Source of the DNA: CAZZDK01 sp964652235
GTDB taxonomy: Bacteria; Pseudomonadota; Alphaproteobacteria; UBA9219
Length of the DNA stretch: 64,000 nt
Direction: 5' to 3'
Assembly: GCA_964652235.1 (NCBI GenBank)
Contig: CAZZDK010000011.1
Location: 6,423 to 70,422 of the forward strand
Notes under the pieces: model-generated
What the model was told of the DNA's origin: nothing
The model's input: only the letters and a program-made list of their open reading frames with translations
Databases searched by the model: none
In this document: positions 38,174 to 46,994 of the stretch, one piece after another
Numbering within the stretch: the stretch's first letter is position 1
Layout: each line of letters begins with the position of its first letter
Translations under genes and position numbers: made by a program

Positions 38174-40163
38174 CGCCCGGAAAAAAATGCGTTCTCTTTG
38201 GGAAGACCGCCGCCATCATTCCAGGCGCGGGAGCGATAAGTTGGCCTTTTTCCTTTCGCGGCTGCGGGCCTCGCCGCGCCTCGTTTGCCTTGCGCTGGCG
38301 CCCCCGGGCGCGGCCCTTGTTCTTTACGCGCTTTTGCGCGCGGCTGAAACATTCACGCCAACGCGGCCAGGGGCGCACGGGGCGGCTTTGGTCCTTTTAT
38401 GGTTCTGGGCGGCGCTGGCTTTGCGCGGGGCGGTCGGCTTCTGGCCGCGCCGTCGGCACCTGCAATTTTTTATCGTCTGCGCGGCCCTGATCGCATATGG
38501 CTCGTGCTGGGAAACCTGGGGCGCTTCGGAGGCAAAGGCCTGGGTGACGCCTCCTGTTTACGCGCGCCTCCCGACGGAACCTCTGGAAGGGTCTCGTTTC
38601 GGCCGACGGATCGACATTCTGGCGGGAAGCCTTGTCCATGTCAGCCATTCGGGGCGCAGCGGCTCGGCGGTCGCGGTTTTGGGGGACGAAGAAAAGCCGC
38701 TGGAGGAAGAAGGCGCGGGAGAGGCGACGGTTTCCTTTGCCATTCCCCAAGAGGCCAAACCCGAATCCCTGACGCTTTTTCTGCGCCGAGGCTTTAAGCG
38801 ACTCGGCCTTTGGCATCTTCGCCTGGTGCCCGATGCCGCACCCCGCATCGCTTTTACCGAAGCGCCGCAGGTCACCACGCGCAAGACCGTTCGCTTCGCT
38901 TACGCGGCCTCGGACGATTACGGCGTGGAGAAAATCATCGCGCGCCTTGCGCCCGCAGCCTCTTCGCCCAAGGCGGGAGAACCTCCCGTCGAAATCGTTT
39001 TAAGTCAGCCGGGACTTAAGGAGACGCGGGGAGCTGGTTATGCGGATCTGACGCTTTTGCCCTGGGCCGGGCTTCGCGTAACGGCCTATCTCATCGCCGT
39101 GGACGGTGCGGGAAATCGCAGCTTCAGCGCGCCGCAGGAGATAGAGTTGCCTTCCCGCGTCTTTCGCAACCCCTTTGCGCGAGCTTTGATTGAAGAAAGG
39201 CAAAAGCTGCTCGGCCAGCCCGACGGCGCCGCGCGGGACGAAGCCGCGAGCGTCATGGCGGGAATCGCGCGGCAGCAGGGGTTGTATCGGGGCGATCCGG
39301 TCGTTCTAATGGCGCTCCGCGCCGCCGCCGTGCGCCTGGTTTTGAACAAGGAGCCTTCGACGGTCGAGGCCGTGCGCGACATGATGTGGCAAACGGCTAT
39401 CCGGCTCGAAGAGGGAGCGCTCGGTCTGGCGCGAGGCCGCCTCGCTTTGGCCGAGAGAGACGTTTCCTCCGCGCTTGAGCGGGAAATGCCGCAAGAAGCC
39501 GTCGCGCCCCTTTTCGCGCGGATGGAGCAGGCGCTGGCCGCCTATTTTCTCGCGCTTGAAAACGAACGGGCACGGCAACCGACGGCTTTGCAAGGCGTGG
39601 AATGGCCCCTAGCGGGAGCCGGAGAGGTTCTGTCCGCCGAAGACATGAAGGCTCTTTTGACGGAAGCCCGCGCGCATTCCGATAGGTTCGCGCGGCAAGC
39701 CGCGCGCGAGAAGCTGGCGCGGCTGCAAGGGCTGATCGAAAATCTTCGCACGACGCCGCCGGAGCTGACGCCCGATCAATACAAGCTTGTGGAACAAACG
39801 TCGCTTTTGCGCGCGCTGGTGCGGGGGCAGAAAAACCTGCTCGAAGAAACGGCGCTTTTACTCGGCCAGGAAAACAAAACGCCCAAGGGACGCAAGGCGC
39901 GTCGGGATGGCCTCGCCCGGCTTTTGTCCCGCCAACAAGTTCTGCTGGCGGCTTTGCGCGAGGCTTCCGAAAAGGTCGAGCCGGTGATGCGCCTTGAGGC
40001 CAAGAGCGGGGAAAGGGCGATGGAAGAAGCGGCCCGGCTTTTGCAGGAAGGCGACCTTTCCCGCGTTCAGCAAAAACAGGCCGAGGCGCTGGCTCTTATG
40101 GAAAACAGCCTTCTGACCTTGGCGGAAAAAATGCGACAGGCGCTGGCGGCCGAGACGCCGTAA
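38163..40163 (+). CDS. DUF4175/TIGR02302 family membrane protein
   Basis: This 666-residue protein from GTG 38163 (or ATG 38187, MRSLWEDRRHHSRRGSD) has two or three N-terminal membrane segments (about 40-60, 75-92, 99-115), followed by the DUF4175 core AWVTPPVYARLPTEPLEGSR, an Ig-like middle part (TTRKTVRFAYAASDDYGVEK) and a long helical periplasmic C-terminus (KLLGQPDGAARDEAASVMAG ... EKVEPVMRLEAKSGERAMEE). The family is alphaproteobacterial, usually beside lysA, and of unknown role. It appears somewhat shorter than typical members, which often exceed 800 residues. Confidence 0.8.
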   Translation: MQRSARKKMRSLWEDRRHHSRRGSDKLAFFLSRLRASPRLVCLALAPPGAALVLYALLRAAETFTPTRPGAHGAALVLLWFWAALALRGAVGFWPRRRHLQFFIVCAALIAYGSCWETWGASEAKAWVTPPVYARLPTEPLEGSRFGRRIDILAGSLVHVSHSGRSGSAVAVLGDEEKPLEEEGAGEATVSFAIPQEAKPESLTLFLRRGFKRLGLWHLRLVPDAAPRIAFTEAPQVTTRKTVRFAYAASDDYGVEKIIARLAPAASSPKAGEPPVEIVLSQPGLKETRGAGYADLTLLPWAGLRVTAYLIAVDGAGNRSFSAPQEIELPSRVFRNPFARALIEERQKLLGQPDGAARDEAASVMAGIARQQGLYRGDPVVLMALRAAAVRLVLNKEPSTVEAVRDMMWQTAIRLEEGALGLARGRLALAERDVSSALEREMPQEAVAPLFARMEQALAAYFLALENERARQPTALQGVEWPLAGAGEVLSAEDMKALLTEARAHSDRFARQAAREKLARLQGLIENLRTTPPELTPDQYKLVEQTSLLRALVRGQKNLLEETALLLGQENKTPKGRKARRDGLARLLSRQQVLLAALREASEKVEPVMRLEAKSGERAMEEAARLLQEGDLSRVQQKQAEALALMENSLLTLAEKMRQALAAETP

Positions 40164-40193
40164 AAACCAGCTTTTCGGCCGATTATTTCCGGG

Positions 40194-40221
40194 TTGACCC
40201 GGACGAGCGGAACGCTATGAT
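40194..40221 (+). promoter_or_regulatory. Sigma-70-type promoter of tRNA-Leu
   Basis: TTGACC (40194-40199), a 16-bp spacer and TATGAT (40216-40221) are followed by a GC-rich discriminator (cgccccctgc), as expected for a stringently controlled tRNA promoter, 48 bp before the tRNA. Confidence 0.7.
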
Positions 40222-40268
40222 CGCCCCCTGCCTTGCGGGGCCGGCTTTTTCGGCCCGTGCGCGCAAAG

Positions 40269-40355
40269 GCCCCAGTGGCGGAATTGGTAGACGCGGCAGA
40301 CTCAAAATCTGTTTCTTGCAAGAGAGTGGGGGTTCAAGTCCCTCCTGGGGCACCA
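40269..40355 (+). tRNA. tRNA-Leu(CAA)
   Basis: This is an 87-nt class II tRNA with encoded CCA. The acceptor GCCCCAG pairs with CTGGGGC, anticodon loop CTCAAAA has anticodon CAA, the variable arm is long (TTCTTGCAAGAG region), and the T-arm is GGGGG-TTCAAGT-CCCTC. The gene is intact, without intron. Confidence 0.95.
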
Positions 40356-40405
40356 AGAACCAAAAAGGGGGGGGTCGGCTTTGCCGATCCCCCTTTTGGT
40401 TCTTG
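40354..40405 (+). terminator. Terminator of tRNA-Leu, starting in the CCA end
   Basis: A long stem (caagaaccaaaa pairing with ttttggttcttg, and an inner ggtcggc/gccgatcc stem) begins within the tRNA CCA. The same design is seen behind tRNA-Lys at 5958-6006. Confidence 0.75.
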
Positions 40406-40420
40406 ATGTATCAGGTTGAC

Positions 40421-40552
40421 TTGAACCCCTTGGGGTTCACAAAACGCGACCATAGGAGCGTTTTGGACGCAACTCGCCGAAGGCGGGGGCGCCCGAAGGG
40501 TCAAAAACGTGAGGAATCGAACGTTTTTGATCAATTCCCTCCTGGGGCACCA
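40421..40552 (+). repeat. tRNA-linked repeat, copy 2 (behind tRNA-Leu)
   Basis: It starts with hairpin TTGAACCCC-TT-GGGGTTCA, whose right arm equals the tRNA-Leu T-arm 5' half. Conserved block A (ACAAAACGCGACCATAGG, then AGCGTTTTGGACGC) differs from copy 1 at two positions only. A variable GC-rich part is followed by conserved block B (AAAAACGTGAGGAATCG, then AACGTTTTTGATCAATTCCC) and the end TCCTGGGGCACCA, identical to the tRNA-Leu 3' end. The rest of the gap to 40735 is AT-rich with no gene. Confidence 0.85.
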
Positions 40553-40735
40553 GCAGCCTAAAGGCTGCCGAGCAAAAGGAAAAAACGCCTTACATCATAA
40601 GACGTTTGAGAAAGCGATCAAAGAATGTTGCGGACCAAAATTTTGGGCTATTTAACCATACAGCCATATTGACCGAGAAAAGAATCTACCTACAATTGCC
40701 GCGACGGGACACTTTATCGGAAAGGAACGAAATTT

Positions 40736-42076
40736 ATGCCTTTATTTGAAAAAGCGCGGTGCGGGTCCGATCCTGCTTCCAACATAAAGGCGGTCGCGCA
40801 GCAAATCAGCGAAGCCGTTGTCGAGCGTTATCGAGAAGAAGAAACAGGCAGGCTGAACGCGGAAACGTTATTGGCGACGACGGCGGCTTTAACGGGGAGT
40901 ATAATCCGCTGTTCCTTTAGGAATATGGCTGAACCGGAGGACAGGGCGGAAGCGAGCGAGATTCTTCGAGAGATATCCTTCGTCCTGCAAACCTTTTTGG
41001 TAGGCAAGGGGGCTGACAAAAACGATTTCGTCGCTTTTGACGAAATTCTTTCACGAACGCTTGGGAACAAAGATTATAAAACCGGCCTTGTTCTCACGAA
41101 CGATCCTCATCACAGCCCCCATGAAAATCCCGCCATTGGCGCGGCGGCCCTGAGAGAAGACGCGCTTTTTTCAGCCCATAAAGCGGGGCTTGAGGAAAAG
41201 GATTTAGCCAAAGCTTGCCTTTACGCGTTGGCGCAAACGGTTGGCGGCGTCGTATCGGTCCTGCCTGCGCCCGTTGCCTATAGGATGGCGATGGAGGTCG
41301 TCGTCGGCGCCGCGTATATGGAGCCGCTTGACAGGCGTTCCGTTCCCGTCGTTCCCAAACCCGTTCTTTCAAGACGCCTTGTTGAGGCCGGGAGCGGCCT
41401 TTCCGAAATATTTTTGAAGCAAAGCCACGCCATCGCCGACGGCGCTCGGCTGGACATTCCGACCATGGTGGCCAAGGCGGGCGCGTTTCTCGGCGAAGCG
41501 ACGCACAAGGCGTTTGTAAGGAAGCCCATCGCTGCCGATTATGTCGTTTCGGGCGAGGTCAATGCTTTTCTGGAAGAATGCAATATTCAAATCATGGCGT
41601 CCTATATCAGGCGGGGCGGCGACGCCAAGAGCCTGGCCGAATACGGGGAATATGCGGCCAACGCGGCAGCCAGCATCGGACAAAGCCCGTATCCCAGACA
41701 CAATGTGGAGGAAGCCTATCTTCCCCACAATTGTCCGGCAGCCGAAGCGGCCATGGCTCGGGAGCCCGCAAAGGAAATCGCGAAAAAATATAATCTGTTG
41801 GATTGGGAAATGGCGGCGGCCAGTTTAGTCGCCGTCAACGACCACATCCGAATCGCCGAGTGTTTTATCACGACCCCCGTGGCTGCGCGCCTCGCCATGG
41901 AAGAGGCGGCGGCCATCGCGCGCGTCGCGCCTGTCGATTGGGATTCCATCGCGGCGGCCTCGCCCAGGGATGTGCGCGAAGGCATGTGGGAACTCCAGAA
42001 AAAAGCGGCTTATGCCGTCAGCGAACGTTACCCGCATTCTGCAAGGAACATACTGGACCAGTTGTTCCCTCGGTAA
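40736..42076 (+). CDS. Hypothetical protein, 446 residues
   Basis: This soluble, helix-rich protein of 446 residues starts MPLFEKARCGSDPASNIKAV after aaaggaa. It has no signal peptide, membrane segment or recognised domain. Notable stretches are TNDPHHSPHENPAIGAAALR (about 124), a Gly/Val-rich core ALAQTVGGVVSVLPAPVAYR (about 163) and the ending SERYPHSARNILDQLFPR. It is monocistronic, between tRNA-Leu and a converging unknown gene. Because the chromosome carries a type IVB secretion gene, a secreted substrate is conceivable, but nothing in the sequence shows this. Confidence 0.6.
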   Translation: MPLFEKARCGSDPASNIKAVAQQISEAVVERYREEETGRLNAETLLATTAALTGSIIRCSFRNMAEPEDRAEASEILREISFVLQTFLVGKGADKNDFVAFDEILSRTLGNKDYKTGLVLTNDPHHSPHENPAIGAAALREDALFSAHKAGLEEKDLAKACLYALAQTVGGVVSVLPAPVAYRMAMEVVVGAAYMEPLDRRSVPVVPKPVLSRRLVEAGSGLSEIFLKQSHAIADGARLDIPTMVAKAGAFLGEATHKAFVRKPIAADYVVSGEVNAFLEECNIQIMASYIRRGGDAKSLAEYGEYAANAAASIGQSPYPRHNVEEAYLPHNCPAAEAAMAREPAKEIAKKYNLLDWEMAAASLVAVNDHIRIAECFITTPVAARLAMEEAAAIARVAPVDWDSIAAASPRDVREGMWELQKKAAYAVSERYPHSARNILDQLFPR

Positions 42077-42131
42077 TTTTCGCAAAGGCGCGCCTTTCCC
42101 GTCGGGCAAGCGACCGGGCCTTTCGCCGGTC

Positions 42132-42536
42132 TTACGCCTCGGCTTCTTGCGGCAGGGCAAAGGGCACGATGCGGACCTTGTAGCCTTTTTCGGGCAGGAA
42201 CCAGGAATCCACGCCGTTCAAAATGGCGATCCGCGCTCTGGGCGGTATCTTTTTTGAACGCAGCATTTCGCTGATCCGGCTGGTTTCTTTCGGGCGCGAG
42301 ATCACGCATTCCGCCAGGTCCAGCCGGACCGTGCTTTCAATCACCTGCGCGCCGTTCCAAACATTGACAAAAGGCACGAGGTATTCCTTGCCTTCAAAAG
42401 CGTAAACGAGCGCCTTTTCCTGTGTAGGCTCGCCTTCATAGGCGGCTCCCACCAGATAGGCGACCGGTTCCGTTCCTTCTTGGATCGGCAGGAGGCGCGC
42501 TAGGGCCTCGTCGAGTTTTTTGATTTTTTTGCACAT
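42132..42536 (-). CDS. Hypothetical protein, 134 residues
   Basis: This is a 134-residue soluble protein, MCKKIKKLDEALARLLPIQE, with a beta-rich middle (EKALVYAFEGKEYLVPFVNV) and a C-terminal part (RARIAILNGVDSWFLPEKGY). There is no signal sequence and no recognised motif. It converges with the 446-residue unknown. The 217 bp upstream include a terminator for the gene ahead. Function unknown. Confidence 0.55.
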   Translation of the reverse strand: MCKKIKKLDEALARLLPIQEGTEPVAYLVGAAYEGEPTQEKALVYAFEGKEYLVPFVNVWNGAQVIESTVRLDLAECVISRPKETSRISEMLRSKKIPPRARIAILNGVDSWFLPEKGYKVRIVPFALPQEAEA

Positions 42537-42639
42537 AATCTTTCCCCCTTAAAATGGATCCCCCTTGAAAAATTAACCTTTCATAAAACTTTCAAATAGT
42601 ATTGAATTCCAATCTGTTAGATTGATATTAGCAGAAAAA

Positions 42640-42662
42640 AAGCCGCCGGGAAACAGCGGCTT
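42640..42662 (-). terminator. Terminator of the solute-binding protein gene
   Basis: Aagccgc-(9-nt loop)-gcggctt is followed on the minus strand by a run of seven T, 92 bp after the gene end at 42754. It is symmetric enough to work in both directions. Confidence 0.8.
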
Positions 42663-42753
42663 TGCTTTCGCGGTTTTTGGTAGTTTACTACCTCTAATGG
42701 GTAGGAGTGTGGTTTCTTTCCGGTTAAATTGTCGGAAAAAAAACCATAAAGAC

Positions 42754-43620
42754 CTAGGGAACGACTTCGTAGCTCGTTTTAGGCAGATAAAGCACGCCTT
42801 GCGCCCCATATTTTTTGACGAGGGAGGCGACAAAGCCTGTTTGGTTCAGATAGGCAAACGAGGTGTTGAGCATAGCTTTCAAAGCGGGTTCGTTCAGCGG
42901 GATCGCAATGCTTGAGGCCAAAAGCGCGGCTGGGCCGCCGGGGACAAGACGAATCTTTCCCGGGTTGGAGGCCGAGAAAAGTTGTGCGCTCATCACGTCG
43001 GTAAGAATGGCGTCCGCTTTTTGCGTCACGAGTTCCATGAGAAGACTCGATCCGTCGCCCATATTCGAGAGCGTCACAAGTTTTGCCTTCGGAAAACGCG
43101 CAGGCGCGATGGTCGCCGTCAGTTCGCCTTCGTAAACCGCAATGCGGACGGGTTCATCGTCGACGGCGCTCAAACCGGCATCGAAACGCGCATCGCCCTC
43201 GCGCGCATAGACGTTGTAAAAGGCATAGGCGATGGGATCGGTGAAATCGGCCACAAGCGTTCGTCCTGGCGTCGGCGTTAACGGACCGCAAACGGCGTCA
43301 TAGCGGCCTGCCGCAAAGCCTTCGAACATCTGCGCGTAATTGACTTCTTCGGTGTATTCGATTTTGAGGGAAAGGTCTTGGCCGAGCCTTTCGAAAAACT
43401 CAGGAACGAAGCCGGAGACGACCCCCGTATTCGGGTCCTTCATGAAAAAGGGTTTCCAGACGAAATAGGCGCAGCGCAAAGTTTTGGTGCGCATCACGCG
43501 CTCATACGCCGTTTCTTTGGGCGCGACGGGCGCTGGCGCTTCGGGCGCGCGCAGGAAAACGGCGCCCAGGGCGATCAGCGCGACAAGCAGGGCGAGAAGA
43601 GAGGAGAGTTTGCTGGACAT
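42754..43620 (-). CDS. Periplasmic solute-binding protein (SBP_bac_3 family)
   Basis: This 288-residue protein from ATG 43620 has a signal peptide or anchor SSKLSSLLALLVALIALGAV, followed by an amino-acid-type binding domain: VMRTKTLRCAYFVWKPFFMK, FVPEFFERLGQDLSLKIEYT, and the second-lobe motif DAILTDVMSAQLF (about 210). Such proteins deliver amino acids or similar solutes to ABC permeases, but no permease or ATPase gene is adjacent. The longer frame to 43899 runs through the gmd start and is rejected. Confidence 0.8.
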   Translation of the reverse strand: MSSKLSSLLALLVALIALGAVFLRAPEAPAPVAPKETAYERVMRTKTLRCAYFVWKPFFMKDPNTGVVSGFVPEFFERLGQDLSLKIEYTEEVNYAQMFEGFAAGRYDAVCGPLTPTPGRTLVADFTDPIAYAFYNVYAREGDARFDAGLSAVDDEPVRIAVYEGELTATIAPARFPKAKLVTLSNMGDGSSLLMELVTQKADAILTDVMSAQLFSASNPGKIRLVPGGPAALLASSIAIPLNEPALKAMLNTSFAYLNQTGFVASLVKKYGAQGVLYLPKTSYEVVP

Positions 43621-43702
43621 AAAGCGGCCTTTTCGGAAAGACTTTGGGAAGAACAAAAGGTATGCTAGCCGAAGGAAGAAAACAGAACAAGAAACAAAAA
43701 CC

Positions 43703-44716
43703 ATGCCCAAAGCTCTCATCACCGGCATCGCCGGACAGGACGGGACCCATCTCGCCGCGCAGCTCCTTGAAGAGGGCTGGGAAGTCGTAGGCGTTGACCT
43801 GGCGCGCGGCGGCGATCTTTGGCGTTTGCAGGAACGCGGGGTCCTGGCCCGCGTCCGGTTGATCGAAGTCGCGCTTTCCGACGCCGCTTCCCTTCGCAAC
43901 GTCTTGCGCGCCGAAAAGCCGGACGAACTTTACAATCTCGCGGCGCAGAGTTTCGTCGGGGATTCCTTCAAGGACCCTGCCATGGCGCTGGAGCGCGACG
44001 GCGCGGGCGCGGCGCGGCTTTGGAACGCGGTGCGGACCGAAAGTCCGGAGACCCGCTTTTTTCACGCCTCGACGTCGGAGATTTTCGGGCGGGCGAAAAA
44101 AGCCCCGCAGAACGAAAAAACGCCGTTTCATCCCATCAGCCCCTACGGCGTGGCGAAGCTCGCGGCGCATTGGTCGGTCGTCAACGCGCGGGAGGGTTTC
44201 GGGCTTTTCGCGTGCAACGGGATTCTTTACAATCATGAATCTCCCTTGCGCGGGCCTTTGTTCGTGACGCGCAAAATAACGATCGGGTTTGCGGAGATTA
44301 AAAAAGGCCGCGACGAACCGTTGGCGCTCGGCAACATGGACGCTTTGCGCGACTGGGGCTATGCGGGCGATTACGTGCGCGGCATGAAGCTTATGCTGCG
44401 CCATCGTCGCGCGGACGATTACGTTCTGGCGACGGGCCAGACGCATTCGGTGCGAGAATTCGTGGAGCGGGTCGCCGCTTTTCACGGTTTTTCCGTCGCA
44501 TGGGAAGGCGAGGGCAGCGCCGAGATCGGGAGAGATCAAAAAACGGGACGCCTTCTCGTCAAAGTCGATCCGGCTTTTTACCGGCCGGTCGAGCCGTCCC
44601 TTTTGTGCGGCGACGCGGGCAAGGCGCGGCGCGTTCTTGGTTGGAAACCGGAAGTGTCTTTCGAGGCGCTGGTCGAGATGATGGCCGAGGCGGATGGGAA
44701 GCGGGCGGGGCGTTAA
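43703..44716 (+). CDS. GDP-mannose 4,6-dehydratase-like protein (paralogue)
   Basis: This 337-residue extended SDR enzyme has the NAD-binding motif LITGIAGQDGTHLAAQL (residues 4-20), catalytic Ser/Thr in FFHASTSEIFG (about 121) and YxxxK in SPYGVAKLAAHW (about 148). The GDP-sugar region YNHESPLRGPLFVTRKIT matches Gmd. A second, more canonical gmd lies at 45954-46979. This copy is more diverged (for example VDLARGGDLWRL in place of the usual YRR segment) and may act as an epimerase or reductase on GDP-sugars, or be a divergent dehydratase. It converges with the glycosyltransferase gene (4-bp overlap). Confidence 0.8.
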   Translation: MPKALITGIAGQDGTHLAAQLLEEGWEVVGVDLARGGDLWRLQERGVLARVRLIEVALSDAASLRNVLRAEKPDELYNLAAQSFVGDSFKDPAMALERDGAGAARLWNAVRTESPETRFFHASTSEIFGRAKKAPQNEKTPFHPISPYGVAKLAAHWSVVNAREGFGLFACNGILYNHESPLRGPLFVTRKITIGFAEIKKGRDEPLALGNMDALRDWGYAGDYVRGMKLMLRHRRADDYVLATGQTHSVREFVERVAAFHGFSVAWEGEGSAEIGRDQKTGRLLVKVDPAFYRPVEPSLLCGDAGKARRVLGWKPEVSFEALVEMMAEADGKRAGR

Positions 44717-45951
44717 AGGAGCGGCGGGTTTTCCTGCGCGTCCCAAAAGCTTTGCGGCAGCGAGGCGAACCATTTTTCGCGCGAGAAAAAGCCTTCGATA
44801 TGCGCCCGCGCGGCCTCGCCCAGGCGCTTGCGCTCGGCCGGATCGCTCAAAAGCCTTTTAAGCGCCGCCGCCGCTTCCTCGACGTTCGGATCCGCCCAGC
44901 GCCCGCCGTACTTGTCGTAAATATGCTGCGGGTCTTCGATGGGGATCAATTTGCACCCCACTAGGACGCTGCAATCCGGTGTCATGAAATCCAGATTGGC
45001 CGACCAGCCCGTCGCGATAACCGGCTTGCTCGACGCCATGCCCTCGGCCATCAGCAGGCCGAAACCTTCCGAGCGGTGCAGCGACATCACAACATCCGCA
45101 CGAGCCATCAAATCCTTCATGCCCTCGTCGCTAAGCTTCTTTTCCAAAAGCATAACGTTCGAGAGGCCCCGCGCGGCTCGTTCGATGCGGGCTTTGGATT
45201 CGGGCCAGGTCGCGTTGTTGTTGATCTTGATGACAAGCGCGACGTCGGGATCGTCGCCCGCCGCGCGGCGAAAGGCCTCGACCACGGCTTCCGGATTTTT
45301 CCGGGCGTGCAGCGAGCGCACGTCGTAGGAAAAGAAAACGACCGTCTTCCCTTTAAGTTCGGGCAAAGGGTCTTCCTTGGGGGTCGAACGATAGGCGGAA
45401 ACGTCCAGGGGATAAGTCACCGCGTGAACGGGCTTGCCGCCCGCGATTTTCTTCATGGCCTCGGCCACGAAACGGCTCGGCGCCCAAATCTCGTCCACAA
45501 GCTTCGCTCCCCGCGCCCAGCGCGGCGGCGGCGTCTCAAGCTCCCAGGCCCAAAGGCCCGCAACGCGGCGGCTTTTCAAGCGGTTCCGTCCCAATGCGCC
45601 AAAGACCAGCGCGAGAATGTCCGGGTTGATGTGAAAGACGATAAAGCCGCCTTCGCTTGCTTCGTCGGGCCAGAAGGATCCCGCGTCGAAGTCTTCCAGA
45701 ACCGCGAAACGGCTGGCGTTCGCGCCGTGAACCGGAAGGCCTTTTTCCTTGAAGAGCCGAAGCATTTGTCTTGCGCCGAGGCCGAGGCCCGAAGCCGTCC
45801 CCAAAAGGCCGCAAACAACCACGTCGCCGCGTTCGGTCCTGCGTCCGGCGGGCAGGGGGCGCGCGAGAAGACGCTCAAGAAGCGCCAGTTCCAGTCGTCT
45901 TATGAAACGAGGCTGAAGAACCCAAAAAGAACGGACGAGTTTTTTGAACAT
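44713..45951 (-). CDS. Glycosyltransferase, family 4-like (GT-B)
   Basis: This 412-residue cytosolic enzyme has a C-terminal GT4 domain with the strand/helix pattern VVFFSYDVRSLHARKNPEAV (about 210), KINNNATWPESKARIERAAR (about 246) and the donor-sugar acidic motif RSEGFGLLMAEGMASSKPVIAT (E..E, about 306-327). The N-terminal domain starts with a basic helix (KKLVRSFWVLQPRFIRRLEL) that may associate with the membrane. It lies 2 bp after gmd and so belongs to the manC-gmd operon. It probably transfers mannose, rhamnose or a related deoxy-hexose to a surface glycan. Confidence 0.85.
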   Translation of the reverse strand: MFKKLVRSFWVLQPRFIRRLELALLERLLARPLPAGRRTERGDVVVCGLLGTASGLGLGARQMLRLFKEKGLPVHGANASRFAVLEDFDAGSFWPDEASEGGFIVFHINPDILALVFGALGRNRLKSRRVAGLWAWELETPPPRWARGAKLVDEIWAPSRFVAEAMKKIAGGKPVHAVTYPLDVSAYRSTPKEDPLPELKGKTVVFFSYDVRSLHARKNPEAVVEAFRRAAGDDPDVALVIKINNNATWPESKARIERAARGLSNVMLLEKKLSDEGMKDLMARADVVMSLHRSEGFGLLMAEGMASSKPVIATGWSANLDFMTPDCSVLVGCKLIPIEDPQHIYDKYGGRWADPNVEEAAAALKRLLSDPAERKRLGEAARAHIEGFFSREKWFASLPQSFWDAQENPPLL

Positions 45952-45953
45952 CG

Positions 45954-46979
45954 TCAGTTTTTCGTTCCGCGGCGGCGCAGGTCGGCCTCGACCATCATGC
46001 GCACCAGTTCCTCAAGCGGGACGGTCGGTTCCCATCCCATCTTTTGCTTGGCCTTGGCCGGGTTGCCGATCAAAAGCTCGACTTCGGCGGGCCGGAAAAA
46101 GGCCGGATCGACGACGACCCACGGCTCGCCGGTCTTCGCGTCTGTGCCGATTTCCTCCAGGCCCTTGCCTTCCCAGACAAGCTCGACGCCGAGCGCTTTG
46201 GCGGCCATCTCGGCGAAACGGCGGATGGTCGTCGTCACGCCGGTGGCCAGGAGGTAATCGTCCGGCCCGTCCTGTTGCAGCATACGCCACATTCCCTCGA
46301 CATAGTCGCCCGCATAGCCCCAGTCGCGCTTGGCGTCGAGATTGCCGAGCGAGACGGCGCCGCCTTGGCCGAGATGCTTGGCCGCGAAGGCGTCCGTGAT
46401 CTTGCGCGTCACGAACTCGATCCCGCGCAGGGGGGATTCGTGATTGAAGAGGATGCCGGAGCAAGCGTAAAGGCCGTAGGATTCGCGATAATTCGTCGTG
46501 ATCCAATGGCCGTAAAGCTTCGCGACGCCGTAGGGGCTGCGCGGGTAAAAGGGCGTGTTTTCCGTTTGAGGGACTTCTTGCACCTTGCCGAACATCTCCG
46601 AGGTGGAGGCTTGATAAAAGCGGATCTTCGGATCAATGGCGCGGATCGCCTCAAGAAGGCGCGTGACGCCTAAAGCGTCCACTTCCGCCGTATAAAGAGG
46701 TTGTTCGAAAGAAATGCCGACGAAGCTTTGCGCCGCGAGATTGTAAATCTCGTGCGGACGGATTTTTTCGACCGCGCGAAGGACGCTGGCTTCGTCCGTC
46801 AGCTCGATGCACTCAAGCCGGACGTTTTCCGTCACGCCCAGCTCGTCGAGACGCCAGAAGTTCGGCGTGCTGGCGCGACGATAGGCGCCGAAAACCTCAT
46901 AGCCCTTTTCGATAAGAAGCTTGGCCAGATAAGCTCCGTCCTGGCCCGTGATGCCGGTGATAAGCGCTTTTTTCGTCAT
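45954..46979 (-). CDS. gmd: GDP-mannose 4,6-dehydratase
   Basis: This 341-residue enzyme converts GDP-mannose to GDP-4-keto-6-deoxymannose. The motifs are complete: ALITGITGQDGAYLAKLLIE, the Gmd-specific GAYRRASTPNFWRLDELG, QASTSEMFG (catalytic Thr), SPYGVAKLYGHW (YxxxK) and FNHESPLRG. The product leads to GDP-rhamnose, GDP-fucose or related sugars. It is located between manC (which makes its substrate, 15 bp upstream) and the glycosyltransferase. Confidence 0.95.
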   Translation of the reverse strand: MTKKALITGITGQDGAYLAKLLIEKGYEVFGAYRRASTPNFWRLDELGVTENVRLECIELTDEASVLRAVEKIRPHEIYNLAAQSFVGISFEQPLYTAEVDALGVTRLLEAIRAIDPKIRFYQASTSEMFGKVQEVPQTENTPFYPRSPYGVAKLYGHWITTNYRESYGLYACSGILFNHESPLRGIEFVTRKITDAFAAKHLGQGGAVSLGNLDAKRDWGYAGDYVEGMWRMLQQDGPDDYLLATGVTTTIRRFAEMAAKALGVELVWEGKGLEEIGTDAKTGEPWVVVDPAFFRPAEVELLIGNPAKAKQKMGWEPTVPLEELVRMMVEADLRRRGTKN

Positions 46980-46994
46980 GTTTGTTCCTCTTTG

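Noticed and set aside
40269..40552. Group I intron or split tRNA-Leu
   Set aside because: The tRNA is complete at 40269-40355 with all arms; the later tRNA 3' copy follows a terminator and lacks the 5' half.
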